Origin: Aselliscus stoliczkanus
Taxonomy: Eukaryota; Chordata; Mammalia; Chiroptera; Hipposideridae
Direction of reading: 5' to 3'
Length of the DNA: 64,000 bases
NCBI GenBank assembly: GCA_033961575.1
Contig: CM066735.1
Span: forward strand, 30,027,501 to 30,091,500
Part shown: positions 24,815-35,724 of the stretch, in pieces
Position numbering within the stretch: the first letter of the stretch is position 1
Layout of the letters: the number at the start of each line of letters is the position of its first letter
Made by a program: the position numbers and the translations under genes
Notes under the pieces: model-generated
Seen by the model: only the letters and a program-made list of their open reading frames with translations
What the model was told of the DNA's origin: nothing
Database searches by the model: none

Positions 24815-25437
24815 GTAAGAAATTTATTTAAAAAATACAAAAATAAACTTCAAATGCATTAAACTTAATAATTAAAATACTAGAACACTGTGATTATTTG
24901 GGTAACTTTGAGGGTGAAGGAATATTTGCTTGGCAAAATGAGAAACCTAAATGACAAAGAAAAAGACTGCCAGATTTGACCACATACAAATTTACAAATT
25001 TCCGCATGGCCAAAGATACCATAAAAAGTATCAAAACATTAGTGTGACACTGCCAAAAAATATTAGTCCCACAATAGAAAATATTAGTTCCACAATATGA
25101 CAAGGGGTTCATTTCCATATTTTACAAATAGCGCCTAAGAATTGACAAAAAAACAACAATCAAATAGAAAAGGGACAAGATATAAAAGGCAAGACAGTGA
25201 AGAGGAAATTAAATTTTTTAGCAAAATTAAGAGAGAAACATCCAGTGGTGGTGGAAATAGGCACTTTTTGTACAAAGGTATTGGGAGTGTGAATTTCTTA
25301 AACTTCTAGTAACCCAGGAAGTAGAAGATCACCTACAAATATGGCCACTATTGATCCCTCCCATCCTGGTAAATCTTGCCTGGCCTTTAGCCTTATTTTC
25401 ACCAAGAATCTGGCAGAAGTGACAACATACCTGTTCC
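24815..25437. other. No gene seen
   Basis: The text at 24890-25130 is LINE-like in plus orientation (CTTGGCAAAATGAGAAACC, CTAAGAATTGACAAAAAAAC). It is strongly diverged. Confidence 0.4.
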
Positions 25438-25450
25438 TGACCTAGCTTTT

Positions 25451-25572
25451 ATTTTTATTTATTTATTTATTTTTTTTGAGGGCAGTGTCACTGGCCCTCA
25501 TATGCGGGACCCGAACTGGGGCTGGTGGCTTCCCAAGCCAGCGCTTAACCACCGCGCCACTCGGCCGGCCCC
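25451..25572 (-). mobile_element. Short SINE (type C), antisense
   Basis: A T-rich tail, then GAGGGCAGTGTCACTGGCCC, ending CACTCGGCCGGCCCC. It is flanked by a perfect 13-bp direct repeat TGACCTAGCTTTT (25438-25450 and 25574-25586). Good evidence of recent retroposition. Confidence 0.93.
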
Positions 25573-25586
25573 TTGACCTAGCTTTT

Positions 25587-26100
25587 AAAAAGACTGGCAC
25601 CTTTTATTTCTTCCTTATTTGAAGCTAGCTTTTCTGAAAGGGTTCTGACCTTAAGATTGTGGGCAACCCAAACTACCCAAGTGGAGACAGAGTTGTGGAG
25701 GAGTACGGAGGCACCAGACATGTGAGTGAAGCTTCTTAGATTATCCAGTCTAGCACAGTTGCCAGCTGAATGAATCTAAGGAAGGAGCCCAGCCAAAGCC
25801 ATGTAGGACAGAAGAACCACCCAGCAGAACTGTTCCTGATTTCCTGGGAACAAAATTGTGAGAAATAATAAATCATTGTTTTAAGCCACTATGTTTTAGT
25901 GTAGTTTATCACACAGTAATATATAACCAAAGCACAGGAGTATCTATTAAAGTAAAACAAAGAAAATCATACTTTTCGACTCAGCAAACCCACTTAATAG
26001 ATTTTGTTACATCCATATCATGGAGTATTGATATCATTAAAATAATTATTTGATCTTTAGAGAGATGTTCATGATATATTGTTAAATAAAATGCAAGTTT
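25587..26100. other. No gene seen
   Basis: Unassigned sequence between two SINEs. Confidence 0.4.
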
Positions 26101-26540
26101 GGGCCGGCCGAGTGGCATGTTGGTTAAAAGCTGGCTTGGGATGCCAGATCTGAGCAGCAGGGCTCTGGTTTGGATCCCACATATGAGGGATCCGATACTG
26201 CCCTCTACTGCTAAGATGATGAACAAGAGCTCAACCTGGAGTTGGGTTGCTGTGAGTCGCCCGCGACTGCATAGCTGCAGCCCCAGCTGCAGTGGGCTGC
26301 CATAAGCTACAATGAGTGGCTGGCAGCCAGTGCGAGCAGCCGTCCAGAGGCCGGCGACCTATCTGCCTCACCCAGGAAGAGCGCAATGATGATACCAACA
26401 TGGGCCAGTGAAGCGACATCCTTCACAACTAGACTGAAGAACAAAAAGACAGCAACTTGTCTGTTTCCCGTCCCCGATTCTTCAACACTGTTCCCCTCCC
26501 CCAATTTCCCAAAAAAATCTTTAAAAAAACACAAAATAAA
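26101..26540 (+). mobile_element. Long bat-type SINE (type B)
   Basis: GGGCCGGCCGAGTGGCATGT head, GC-rich body and tail TTTCCCAAAAAAATCTTTAAAA. The AATAAA signal has decayed. Target duplication of about 12 bp: AAAATGCAAGTT / AAAATACAAGTT. Confidence 0.9.
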
Positions 26541-28330
26541 ACAAAATACAAGTTGCAAAATCATATGTACACAATAATCTCATTTTAAAACACTAAAATA
26601 TATATGAATAAATGCTCATTTATGTTTTTATGAGCTTAGCAAAATATGTAGATATTTGGGAAACTTAATATTTGCCTCCTGGAGGAGGAAGCATGGGGTG
26701 TCAGAGACTGTGGGTCTTATTTTTGTATACTTGAGTTATTGGGTTGTTGAAAGGAGCAGAGATTCCTTGTTGTTTGAAAGAAAAATCCAATAAAATATTT
26801 AAATAAAAAGAATTGAAGACCCAAACACATATTCATTGTAAAAAGAAAATAAACTATACAGAGGTACATAAACCAGAAAGGGAAATCATCAGGTAATCCT
26901 CTTAACCCAGGTTAATGTAACTTGCTTTATTTACTCAACAATATATCAAGGGCATCTTCTATGTCAGTAAAAATAGATTTAGATGACCCTGTTTAATGGC
27001 TTCAGAATATTCTATTGTTTAGATATATTATAATTTACTTAATTCCTTATTATTAGAATGTACAGTGTTTCTAGTTTTTTCTGGTTATAAAAATAATGGT
27101 TAACCTTGTATATACAACTTCACCCACTTATCTTAAAAGTGAAATTGTTGATATGCATATCGCTAGCATGGTTTCTACAAAGACTGTAGCAGTTTATATT
27201 CCCACTAACAGACTATGACAGGAACCTAAAGAACTGTCTAAGGAGGTATCTAACCATTTTTCATGAAAGCTGCAAAAAAGAATCTGCTAGATTAGCAAAA
27301 TGGGCAAGTTTTTTTCATGTTGCTTTGCAAAGGGATGTGGGTAGAACTAGAGTTATTGTGCATTCCAACACCAAAATTCCTACTGACTTAACTGGGATGG
27401 AAGAAGGGTAACAGGAGATTAGCCTACCGGTGAGGAAAATGAGGAAAAACAAATCTTGGAGATTGAACAGTAAATAAACGGAAGCAGATTTTCTCCAGCT
27501 TTGCCAGGTTGGATGACTTGCAGTGCCATCTTCTGGCAAAGAAACCAGAAATTTTTAATTTTTAATTTCCAAGGTAGGAATCAAGTGTGTCCTACAAGCA
27601 CGGTGAAACCAAAGACTGGCAGGAGAACCCAGTGAAGGTCTTGGTGTTGGTGTGTTGGAGAGGAGATGAGGGAGAGGGAAGCAGATTTCTCTGCAGCAAC
27701 AATTGGAATCATTTGACCTCTAGGCAAAATCTAGGGTCTCTCCACCAAACTACATCCAGCACATATACAACAGGCACAATTTGGAGTTGTACCATCCTTC
27801 TGCAGCTTCAAGAATGAATTCTCCAGGATCTCCGGGTAAGGCAATTTAGCTGTGGGGCTATCTAAGACGACACCAGATATGATACCTTATTAGAGAAAAA
27901 TCTGTTTCTATCTTTGAGAGTCTGCAATAAAGTAAAGGTGCCTATACTACCAAACCTTTAAATATGCCTGCAAGTAATTTACACACAAATTAGATGTAGA
28001 GGTGTAGAAAACCACATTATACCTTAAAAAACTTTTTTTAAGACTTAAAAATACTTTCTTGTTTTAATCCTTTAAAATATACTAGAACAAGCCTTGCTTT
28101 TTAAAGCAAAGTTACTTTAAAAATGTGGCATCCCTACGTAAAGGCCCTCGAGTAAAAAAATAGTCCTTGTCTCTGTGTAGTATGTGCACATTTATAACAT
28201 GCTTTATTCCAAATCAATTCACAGTAGTGAGGTCTCTCCCTTACCTCTCTATGCCATACACCTTCAAACTTCACACTTTCTCCTTTTCATCTTACCTCCT
28301 CCCTCAAGCTCTCTCGGCTGCAGGGCTCTG
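26541..28330. other. Region upstream of the NEK1 CpG island
   Basis: 26930-27240 looks like antisense L1 debris (AGTTTATATTCCCACTAACAG). 27300-28330 is unassigned; its short open frames lack splice context. Confidence 0.45.
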
Positions 28331-28333
28331 GCC

Positions 28334-28593
28334 CCACCCCGCCCCGCGCAGCTCCGCCCCGCCCCGCGCAGCTCCGCCCCGCCCCGCCCCGCGCAGCTCC
28401 GCCCCGCCCCGCGCAGCTCCGCCCCGCCCCGCGCAGCTCCGCCCCGCCCCGCCCCGCGCAGCTCCGCCCCGCCCCGCCCCGCGCAGCTCCGCCCCGCTCC
28501 GCCCCGCGCAGCTCCGCCCCCGCCCCGCCCCGCGTAGACCCGCCCCGCGTAGACCCGCCCCGCGTAGACCCGCCCCGCGTAGACCCGCCCCGC
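28334..28593. repeat. GC-box minisatellite in the NEK1 promoter island
   Basis: There are two adjoining arrays. The first has eight GCAGCTCC markers (28348, 28368, 28393, 28413, 28433, 28458, 28483, 28508) spaced 20 or 25 bp apart; the 5-bp difference is one extra GCCCC. The second has four TAGACC markers (28535, 28550, 28565, 28580) in a 15-bp unit TAGACCCGCCCCGCG. Every unit carries at least one CCGCCCC, the Sp1/KLF GC-box core. The minus strand is G-rich with regularly spaced GGGG runs. The alanine/arginine/proline-rich open frames across it are repeat artefacts. Confidence 0.95.
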
Positions 28594-28637
28594 CGCTTCA
28601 TCCAGTTCATCTCCAGTGCAACCTGGCTTCCGCTCGC

Positions 28638-28645
28638 TGACGTCA
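28638..28645. promoter_or_regulatory. CRE palindrome (CREB/ATF site)
   Basis: Perfect TGACGTCA, followed closely by a CACGTCAG half site (28647-28654) and by GTGACGCG. It is the same palindrome found in the other CpG island. Confidence 0.6.
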
Positions 28646-28849
28646 CACGTCAGCGCCAGTGACGCGCAATTCGCCCCTCCTTCTGCGCTCGCTCCAGGGT
28701 TTAGAGCGCTAAGGTGCAGTCGTCTGCCCTGGGTCCCAAGCACATCTCCGCATAGCCTGGAATCTAAAACGGGCGTTGCGAGGCAGGAGGACGTGGCAGG
28801 CAGGTAGCCTCCAAATCCCAAATGCCGCCCGTCTCCGGACCCTGCTGAA

Positions 28850-28861
28850 GTCCTTAGCAAC
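28850..28861 (+). promoter_or_regulatory. X-box-like motif (RFX) with contracted spacer
   Basis: GTCCTTAGCAAC matches both half sites of the RFX X-box (GTHNYY and RRNAAC) but lacks the usual 1-3 base spacer. RFX factors drive ciliary genes, and NEK1 is ciliary. Function is inference. Confidence 0.3.
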
Positions 28862-29232
28862 CACCGCTGAAGTTGGAGAGGCGGTGACCCAGGCACTCCC
28901 CCTGCTGTCGCCCGCCGTTTCCAAGAGTCTCAGACACCAGTTGGTTTCCTCCCGTTTGTGTGTACCTATCGCGGGGCGTTGCCCAAGGCGGGACCCAGGC
29001 TAGCCTGAACGGTCAGCCAAAGGCTGTTATCAGGTATGGGAGTCTCCCTGCTCCCCTTTCATACCGGGCTGTGAGCTGCTGGCCAAACAGACTTGGTTTT
29101 TCTTTCAGGATGTTATTTTCGAAATGCGGAATGATGCCTCTGCCTCATTCAGTTCCATAGGACGACTGCTACACCTAGACTTTTGCTTATCGATCATCAC
29201 CGTTATTCCCTACTACGTCCTGTGTCATTGAG

Positions 29233-32200
29233 GTGAGTTGCACTTGGGGGAAGCAATGATATGAAAAATAGTAAAATCATTGAAAATGAGACCTTGCACG
29301 GATTTGTTTATGTAGAGATTGCATGGCTATTCACCTTAAATGCACGGAAAAAATAATATCCTTATCTTATTAGAATGTTAATTCTCTAAGGAGCAGTATG
29401 TATTACAAAGTAATCCTTGGACGTTATTTAAAAAAAAACTCTATAGTGATAATGGAGTTGAAATAATAATAGAAATCTTGGTATGAATAAGCCATCATTC
29501 ACACGCTTATATGTTGTCTCCGTTCTTAAATTATTCATACATTTTAATTACAAAATGAATAGCGACTGGTAACCTATAATCGTATATTTCAATGATCATA
29601 ACTTGAAACAATTTTCATAGGTAAGGCATTAAAGGTTCTGCTTTCAGAGTTCATAACTTTTTATACAGGCCAAATTTTTATTCTGTAATCTAAGATCCAC
29701 CCACAAGAGCAGAAAATGTTTTATTGCCATTCTAAGTTACATCAGAAATGTTTATGAAGGATTAAAAGTAATATCCAATATATGCTAATGATGGCCTTTT
29801 CTTATGATGCAGCAGTATTGTAGAGATGATAGAGGGGAGCCAAGTATGGAGAGAAATAGTTCTTTGTTTCTAGTTTAGATTTGCCTTTTGGTAGAGGATC
29901 CACAGATGTTCCTCATTTAAAATTGACCATTGTTCTAGGTGAAAGGTAAGGAGCCTATTTTGTGGGAAAACAGGTTTTGCACATTAAAAGTCACCATTAA
30001 CACTTTAATAGGGGTTAAGGAACTTTGCCACAGGAGTTCTTTTGAGGTCATTTTAATAATACATTGACATTGAATTCCAAGTAAATTTTACTCTGTCTAA
30101 TCTTCTACCTTCTAAATTGCGGCCATGACACCATTTCATGAATATAAATTATGTACACTGGTAGTTTCCACTGGGGAAGCCAATAATTGTTGCCTGAATA
30201 GACTTAACAGAGAAGAAAAACAAATATTTTGAAAAAACTTCTAATAGGAATCCCATGTTTGCTTTCTACTTTTTTGAGTAATGAGAAATAGGGTAGGGAC
30301 TTTTCTCACTGAGAAGATAAATTTACCCTCTCCCACAATCCCAAATGGTACTTAATATTTTGCAAGAACTGTATGTATGAATTATAGCTGCAGACAGTAC
30401 CATGAAGACTTCTTGAAACCTGTTTACATTCCTTTACCAATGTTTCCCTTTGGGACAAGTTGTCCATCAAATAACTGAAACAGCTAAAGAGACTTAATGT
30501 TCCAGATTGGTGTTGATAAAGATTTTCATTCATATTCTCTGACATTTTTCATAACTGGTGCATGAAATTTTAGTATGTTAAACATTGCTTGTTTGTGGCT
30601 TAAAGAAATTCTTAGTAAAATGTGAGGAAAGATGTCTACTTTGACTAGAGGCAAGATATTTTTTTTTTTCTGGAGTATAGTTGATATATTTGAAAAGAAG
30701 AGTGATGGTATGTAGAAAAACTTTGAATGTCAGGGTTAGAAGTTTGGAAACGGGGAACTGTTCAAGGATTTAACCAGAGAAATTGATTTAGGTAGCATTC
30801 TTCCTACATCTTTCTATCAGTATTTATTATTGTTTTTAAATTTAAATTTATTTTTTTGTTTTGAATAGATAATCCAATCATATAGTTTAAAATTCAGAAG
30901 GTATTAAAGGTTGAAAAATCACCCTCTCAACTACTCAGTTCTCTCTTCTGAAATCAGTCAATATTACCAGTTTATTGTGTTATCTTCAGAGATACTATGT
31001 ATACAACCAATTATGTTTATACATGTGAAGGTTATACACACACACACACATACACACATATATATGTAAATTTACAGATATACACATTTATTTTTTAGTA
31101 CACAAATGGGAGTATGACATATTTGTTATTCTGGTAGTACTTAGAAATCAGTCCATATCAACATAAATGTTGCTTCTTTCTCTTTGACTTGTTTATGGAT
31201 ATTTAAGTTTTGCCGTTTCAAACAGTGCAGCAGAGGATAACTTTATACATGTTTCATTTTCATACATTTGGAAATATTTATATGGCAAATTCATAGAAAT
31301 AAGTGTTTGAACATTGATAATTTTGGTAGATATTGCTGAATTGTTTTCCTTAATATTATCAACTTGTATTCTCACCATATTCTATTTCCTTATATTCCCC
31401 TCCAACACAGAATGATAACAAACTCTCTGAATTTTGCTATTCTGATGGGTAAAAAATGCTATCTCTTGAACTTTTTTTTTTTTGGTAAAATATACATAAC
31501 ATAAAACTTAACTCTTTTTAAATAATATTTTTGTTTATGAGAGATTGAATACCTTTGCAAATTGTAACATCAGTTATATTCCTTTTTTGTTGTTAACTTT
31601 TAGCTTCATATCCTTTGTCCATATTTCTGTTGGATTTTTTTTTCCATGAATGTATAGGAGGATCTTTTTATTTATTATAAAAATGAGCCCTTGATGATAT
31701 GATCTAATATTTGTCATTCAAATTTTGACATATATTAGTTTTTTGCTATGCAAGATTTTTATGTAGCCATATTAATTCCTTAGGCTTTTTGGGTTTATGT
31801 CATGCTAAGCTATTCTGCTCTAAGATTATAAAAATCATCTTTTCATGTTTCATTTTATTACTATTATATGTTTATTTTTTACATTTAAATATTTTATCAT
31901 TTAAAATTTGTGTTGGTATAAAGTGAATAAAATGGATTTACCTTTATTTTTTTCCCCACATTGCTACCTAGTTGTCTAAATACTATTTATTTCAAATCCA
32001 TCTTTTCCCTACTGATTTGATGTGTCACCATGGTCATCCACCAGGTTAAAACTTTTAAAAAAATATATATTTCTGGACTTTCTATGGTTTTGCAATTTAA
32101 TAATTATTATAATTTTATAATGTAACTTGTTAGCAAGTGGAACAAGTCTTCTTTTTTTTTTTTTTACTATTTCTTCACCTATTCTTGCTTATTTTTTTAT

Positions 32201-33138
32201 ATTAACTTTAAAATCACCTTGTCTAATAACCCTCATCCCAAAGCTTTTGTTTTTATCATATCAGTATTAAATTAAACAGTATTAAACAGTATTAATATCT
32301 TTCGATATTGAGTCTTCCTATTTATCCGTCTTCCTTTTTTCTTTCTTTTGGATGTGTTTTGGTTTTTCTTTATTTTTCCTTTCTCGTCTTTCAATGAATC
32401 TTTTTTGTTGGTTCATTTTCCAGTTTATTAATCCTGTCTTTGTATCCTGTTTGCTGTAAAACCAAGCAGTGTGTTCTTAATTTCAGATATTTTAGTTCTA
32501 GAGTGTTCATTTAATTTTTAGAAATAAATTTCAGTTCTTTGTTGAAATTCTCAATCTTTAAAAAAGAAATCACCTTTGTCCATCTTTTTTCTTATTTTCT
32601 TGAACTTCTTAATCATAGTTATTTAAAGACCTCTACTGATACACTGCATTTAAGTCATCTGTGAGTCTATTTCTATTGTGTTTTTTCTTTCTTTAGTTTT
32701 TGGCTGTTTGTATCCCCTCTCTCCCTCTCTTCCTCCTTCCCTCCCTCCTTCCCTCCCTCCTCTTCCTCTTCCTCCTCCTCCTCCTTCTCTTCCTTGTCTT
32801 CCTCCTCCTTTTAGTTTTGCCCTGTATATGCACAATTTAGGAATGGGCTAACTGACAGGTGAAGAATATATATGCAGATTTTTGGACTCCTTGTGTTCTT
32901 TTTCCTGCTCTCCAGGATTGCAGCAGCCCTAAACTCTGGCCTGTGTCTCCTTAGCCCAATAAGATTGGTGCTTTCTACTTAAGCTACATTCTGCTATGCC
33001 ACGGTTTGGAAAATGTCTTGAGAAAAAAGGCTGGGGTGAATGTGGAACTCTAGTATATTCTTGCCTTTCAGTGATTATAGCCCCTCGATTCCTATCTGTT
33101 GTTTTATATATTTTACTCAGCATTTATGATTGTTTTTG
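29233..33138 (+). other. NEK1 first intron, 5' part
   Basis: 29233-30830 is unassigned AT-rich sequence. 30840-31960 reads as antisense L1 fragments with a (CA)n run at 31036-31060. 32160-32690 is LINE-like and diverged. No exon candidate was found. Confidence 0.5.
32715..32815. repeat. Polypyrimidine tract (CCCT/CCTT/CTT)n
   Basis: About 100 bases of nearly uninterrupted C and T on the plus strand, with CCCTCCCT, CCTTCCCT and CCTCCTCCT runs. Predicted to be able to form triplex (H-DNA). The minus-strand Gly/Arg-rich frame over it is an artefact. Confidence 0.85.
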
Positions 33139-33144
33139 GAGGTG

Positions 33145-33594
33145 TGTTGAGGGTCATTGTCCCCAACATTGAAGGGCTTGTAAGCTGGCTTTAGTGGGCT
33201 TGGTGAAGCATAACTTGTTTATCTGTTCCTATTGTTTCCTTGCTGCACCTGGAGGGTGCTTACTATCTACTTATGGAGGTATGTGGTGAGGACGGTCAGT
33301 TCCTTGGGACACAAAACAAAGATGACTATCCGGATTAATGGAAAAGGAGCCTAAGGCACATACGAATACACGGTTAATGATTTACTGCAGTTTACTTCCT
33401 TAAAAATTTACAATAAAAGCTATGCGCAGATCCGATTCAGGGCTCAGTCTTCTTTGGCTGAGTCCCTTGGGTCAGTCTTCTTTGGCTGAGTCCCTTGGTC
33501 TCTCGCTTCTTATCTTACTTCTGTCTCTTGTTTTTCCTTAATCTGCGTCGCCCCTCTCGTGTCCCATTTGCCCTTGCCACGCAGGACGTGGACA
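33145..33594 (+). repeat. 5' LTR (450 bp)
   Basis: Begins TGTTGAGGGTC and ends GTGGACA, with terminal TG...CA. AATAAA lies at 33412-33417. A tandem 28-bp duplication (TCAGTCTTCTTTGGCTGAGT...) lies at about 33444-33499. No substitution against the 3' LTR over the aligned parts, only a few indels near its 3' end. Confidence 0.95.
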
Positions 33595-33596
33595 AC

Positions 33597-33614
33597 TGGC
33601 GCCTCAACGTGCGG
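33597..33614 (+). other. Primer-binding site, tRNA-Lys type
   Basis: TGGCGCCTCAACGTGCGG begins two bases after the 5' LTR. It resembles the Lys-1,2 site used by betaretroviruses, with one extra base and one mismatch by my recall, so minus-strand priming may be weakened but is plausible. Confidence 0.8.
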
Positions 33615-34017
33615 CTCGAAGAGGGAAGGAAGACTTTGAATCTGGGTGAAAATTCAAGGCGCAGACCTCAGGGCAGGCCGGCACCTCTACTTGGTAAGGA
33701 GTAGGGAATAGTCCTGAGGAATTGCCGGGGTATCCGGAAAATAACGTAACAAACTTTGTGTGAAAGTGTGTGATTGTGTGAGTGAATGCATATAGTTCCA
33801 CGGCTTTTCGCTACGGAACTTGGAGTGGGCTCTAATCTGCGGTTCCGTAATCTGTCGTAAGGCATAACGGCGACTGACTCGCTCACCTGTGCGGGGCTTA
33901 TACCGCAGCGCCTTAGCCAAGACAGACTTAGTCCCGCGAGGGGCGCGGCCAGACGAGCATCTGAATGAACAATTGAGTGAAAGTTTTCTTCTTTTTTTCC
34001 TTTTCTTAAAAACTAAC

Positions 34018-35550
34018 ATGGGAAATTCTGAGAGTCGATATAGATCGTATATTTGCCTCCTTAAGCAACTCTCTAAGAAGGGAGGGGTAAAAGTCTCAGA
34101 AAAGAAATTAGAGGAACTTTTAAAAGTTATTGAAACGCATTGCACTTGGTTTCCAGAGATAGGAACCATAGATCTAGACCAATGGGAGATGGTAGGTAAA
34201 GATATATCTGAAAAGCAACTTCAGGGAAAAGAGATACCAGCTACAATTTGGGAGACTTGGAGACAGGTCCGTCCGTCAGTTTTAGAACCTTACACACAGA
34301 CACGGAAGATGAAGAGGAGGATAAAAATCGGGATTGTAACATCAATATTGAGTCATCAGAGGATGAAGGGAGAGAGGAGGAATCTGTGGAAGCACCCACG
34401 GTAATACCAAAAACATTATATCCCTCTTTGCAAAATTTGCTAACTCCTGATCGTTTGCCCCCTCCTCCAACAACTAGAATGAACGATTGCGGGTTATCTA
34501 AAAACCCACCAAAACTAAAACAACCAGTTTCTCCTGTTATATCGGTACCTCCACCTTATGCCCGAGGTCCACATTCATCAATGTCAGCCATAGAAAAGGG
34601 AATTCAACAGGCAAGGTTGGAAGGAGATTTGGATGCTTTAAATTTTCCAGTCATAATTAGTGAGCGTCTTGCACCCAATGATGAACACCCCAATGGTTTG
34701 CAGATATTAGAATACCAACCTTTTCCTTTTAAAATTCTTAAGGAACTCAAACAGGCAGTTACTCAATTTGGTCCGACTTCCCCCTATACTATAGGACTAA
34801 TTCGAGGTATTGCTGATGGAAACAGGATGATTCCAATAGATTGGAATGCTTTAGCTAAGTCCTGTCTTTCTCCAGCCCAATTTCTGCAATTTAAATCTTG
34901 GTGGATTGATGGTGCAGAAATTCAGAGTAGGCAAAATCAGGCTGGAGGGATAGATATTACTAAGGATCAATTAGTAGGTGATGGAGATTGGATAAATACC
35001 GAACAGCAGGTTTTAATGACTCGTCAGGCCCAAGACCAGCTTAAAAGAATTTGTTTGATGGCTTGGGAGAAAGTAGAAGTGGAAGGAAAAGTTCCAACTT
35101 CCTTTCAAAATATATTTCAAGGACCCCAGGAGCCTTATTCAGAATTTATAGCTCACTTGCAGGATACTATTAACAAACAGGTATCCAATGCTCAAGTCAG
35201 CTGATATTATTTTACAAATCATAGCTTATGACAATGCTAATGAGGATTGTAAAAAGGCAATAGGAGCTCAAAAAGGAAAGACAGATGCAATGGGATACCT
35301 CCGCTCTGTCAAGGAGTAGGAACTGAACAATATAAAGCTACAATGTTAGCTCAGGCAATTACAGGAATGACAAGAGGAAAAAAGTTTCCAGGTACTTGCT
35401 TTAATTGTGGAAAGCCTGGTCCTACTAAAAGGGAATGCAGACAGAAAATTAAATATGTTTCTAATATGCTTAATGACTCTGCTCCTGCATAATCAAAATC
35501 ACCAGGGACATTCCCTCTGTGCAAAAAGGGGAGACACTGGGCATCAGACT
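34018..35550 (+). pseudogene. gag: gag, broken (matrix, capsid, nucleocapsid)
   Basis: The ATG at 34018 starts MGNSESRYRS, with a glycine at position 2 suitable for myristoylation. The matrix frame is abandoned for another near 34255-34290. The second frame (to 35204) carries an acidic stretch, a PPPY late-budding motif (34548-34559), and a capsid with the major homology region around QGPQEPYSEF. A further frame change follows near 35180 and a stop near 35317-35319. The nucleocapsid region (from about 35330) has a zinc-knuckle-like segment at 35397-35438 in which the histidine position is occupied by proline. A second knuckle follows in which only the later cysteines are seen, and a stop (about 35489) lies between them. 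Gag is therefore non-functional. Confidence 0.88.
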
Positions 35551-35724
35551 GTAGATCATTCTATCATAAGGATGGAACACCCCTTCAGGGAAACGGGAAG
35601 CGGGGCCAGCTCCAGGCCCCGACAACAACAGGGGCATATCCGACATCAGCCACTCCTCAGAACTATCAGGCCGTACCTCCCCCAAACTTTCAGTACAGCA
35701 ATTACTTCCCGGAGAAACGCCTCT

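Larger units (their letters stand above)
28594..29232 (+). promoter_or_regulatory. NEK1: CpG island: probable NEK1 promoter and first (5'UTR) exon
   Basis: CpG-dense sequence downstream of the minisatellite, without a TATA box. It holds a palindromic CRE (28638-28645) and an X-box-like site (28850-28861). A strong plus-strand donor, GTCATTGAG|GTGAGT, falls at 29232/29233, and weaker donor-like sites lie near 28803 and 29032. The first NEK1 coding exon begins at 41959 on the same strand, so a non-coding first exon ending at 29232 fits. Because NEK1 and CLCN3 are divergent, this island may also start minus-strand CLCN3 transcripts. The exact start site cannot be read from sequence. Confidence 0.6.

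Noticed and set aside
28167..28896. Long Pro/Ala/Arg- and Gly/Arg-rich open frames on both strands
   Set aside because: They run across the GC-box minisatellite and CpG island. The repeats lack stops in several frames at once, and there is no conserved domain or splice context.
32650..32835. Gly/Arg-rich minus-strand frame
   Set aside because: Produced entirely by the polypyrimidine tract.
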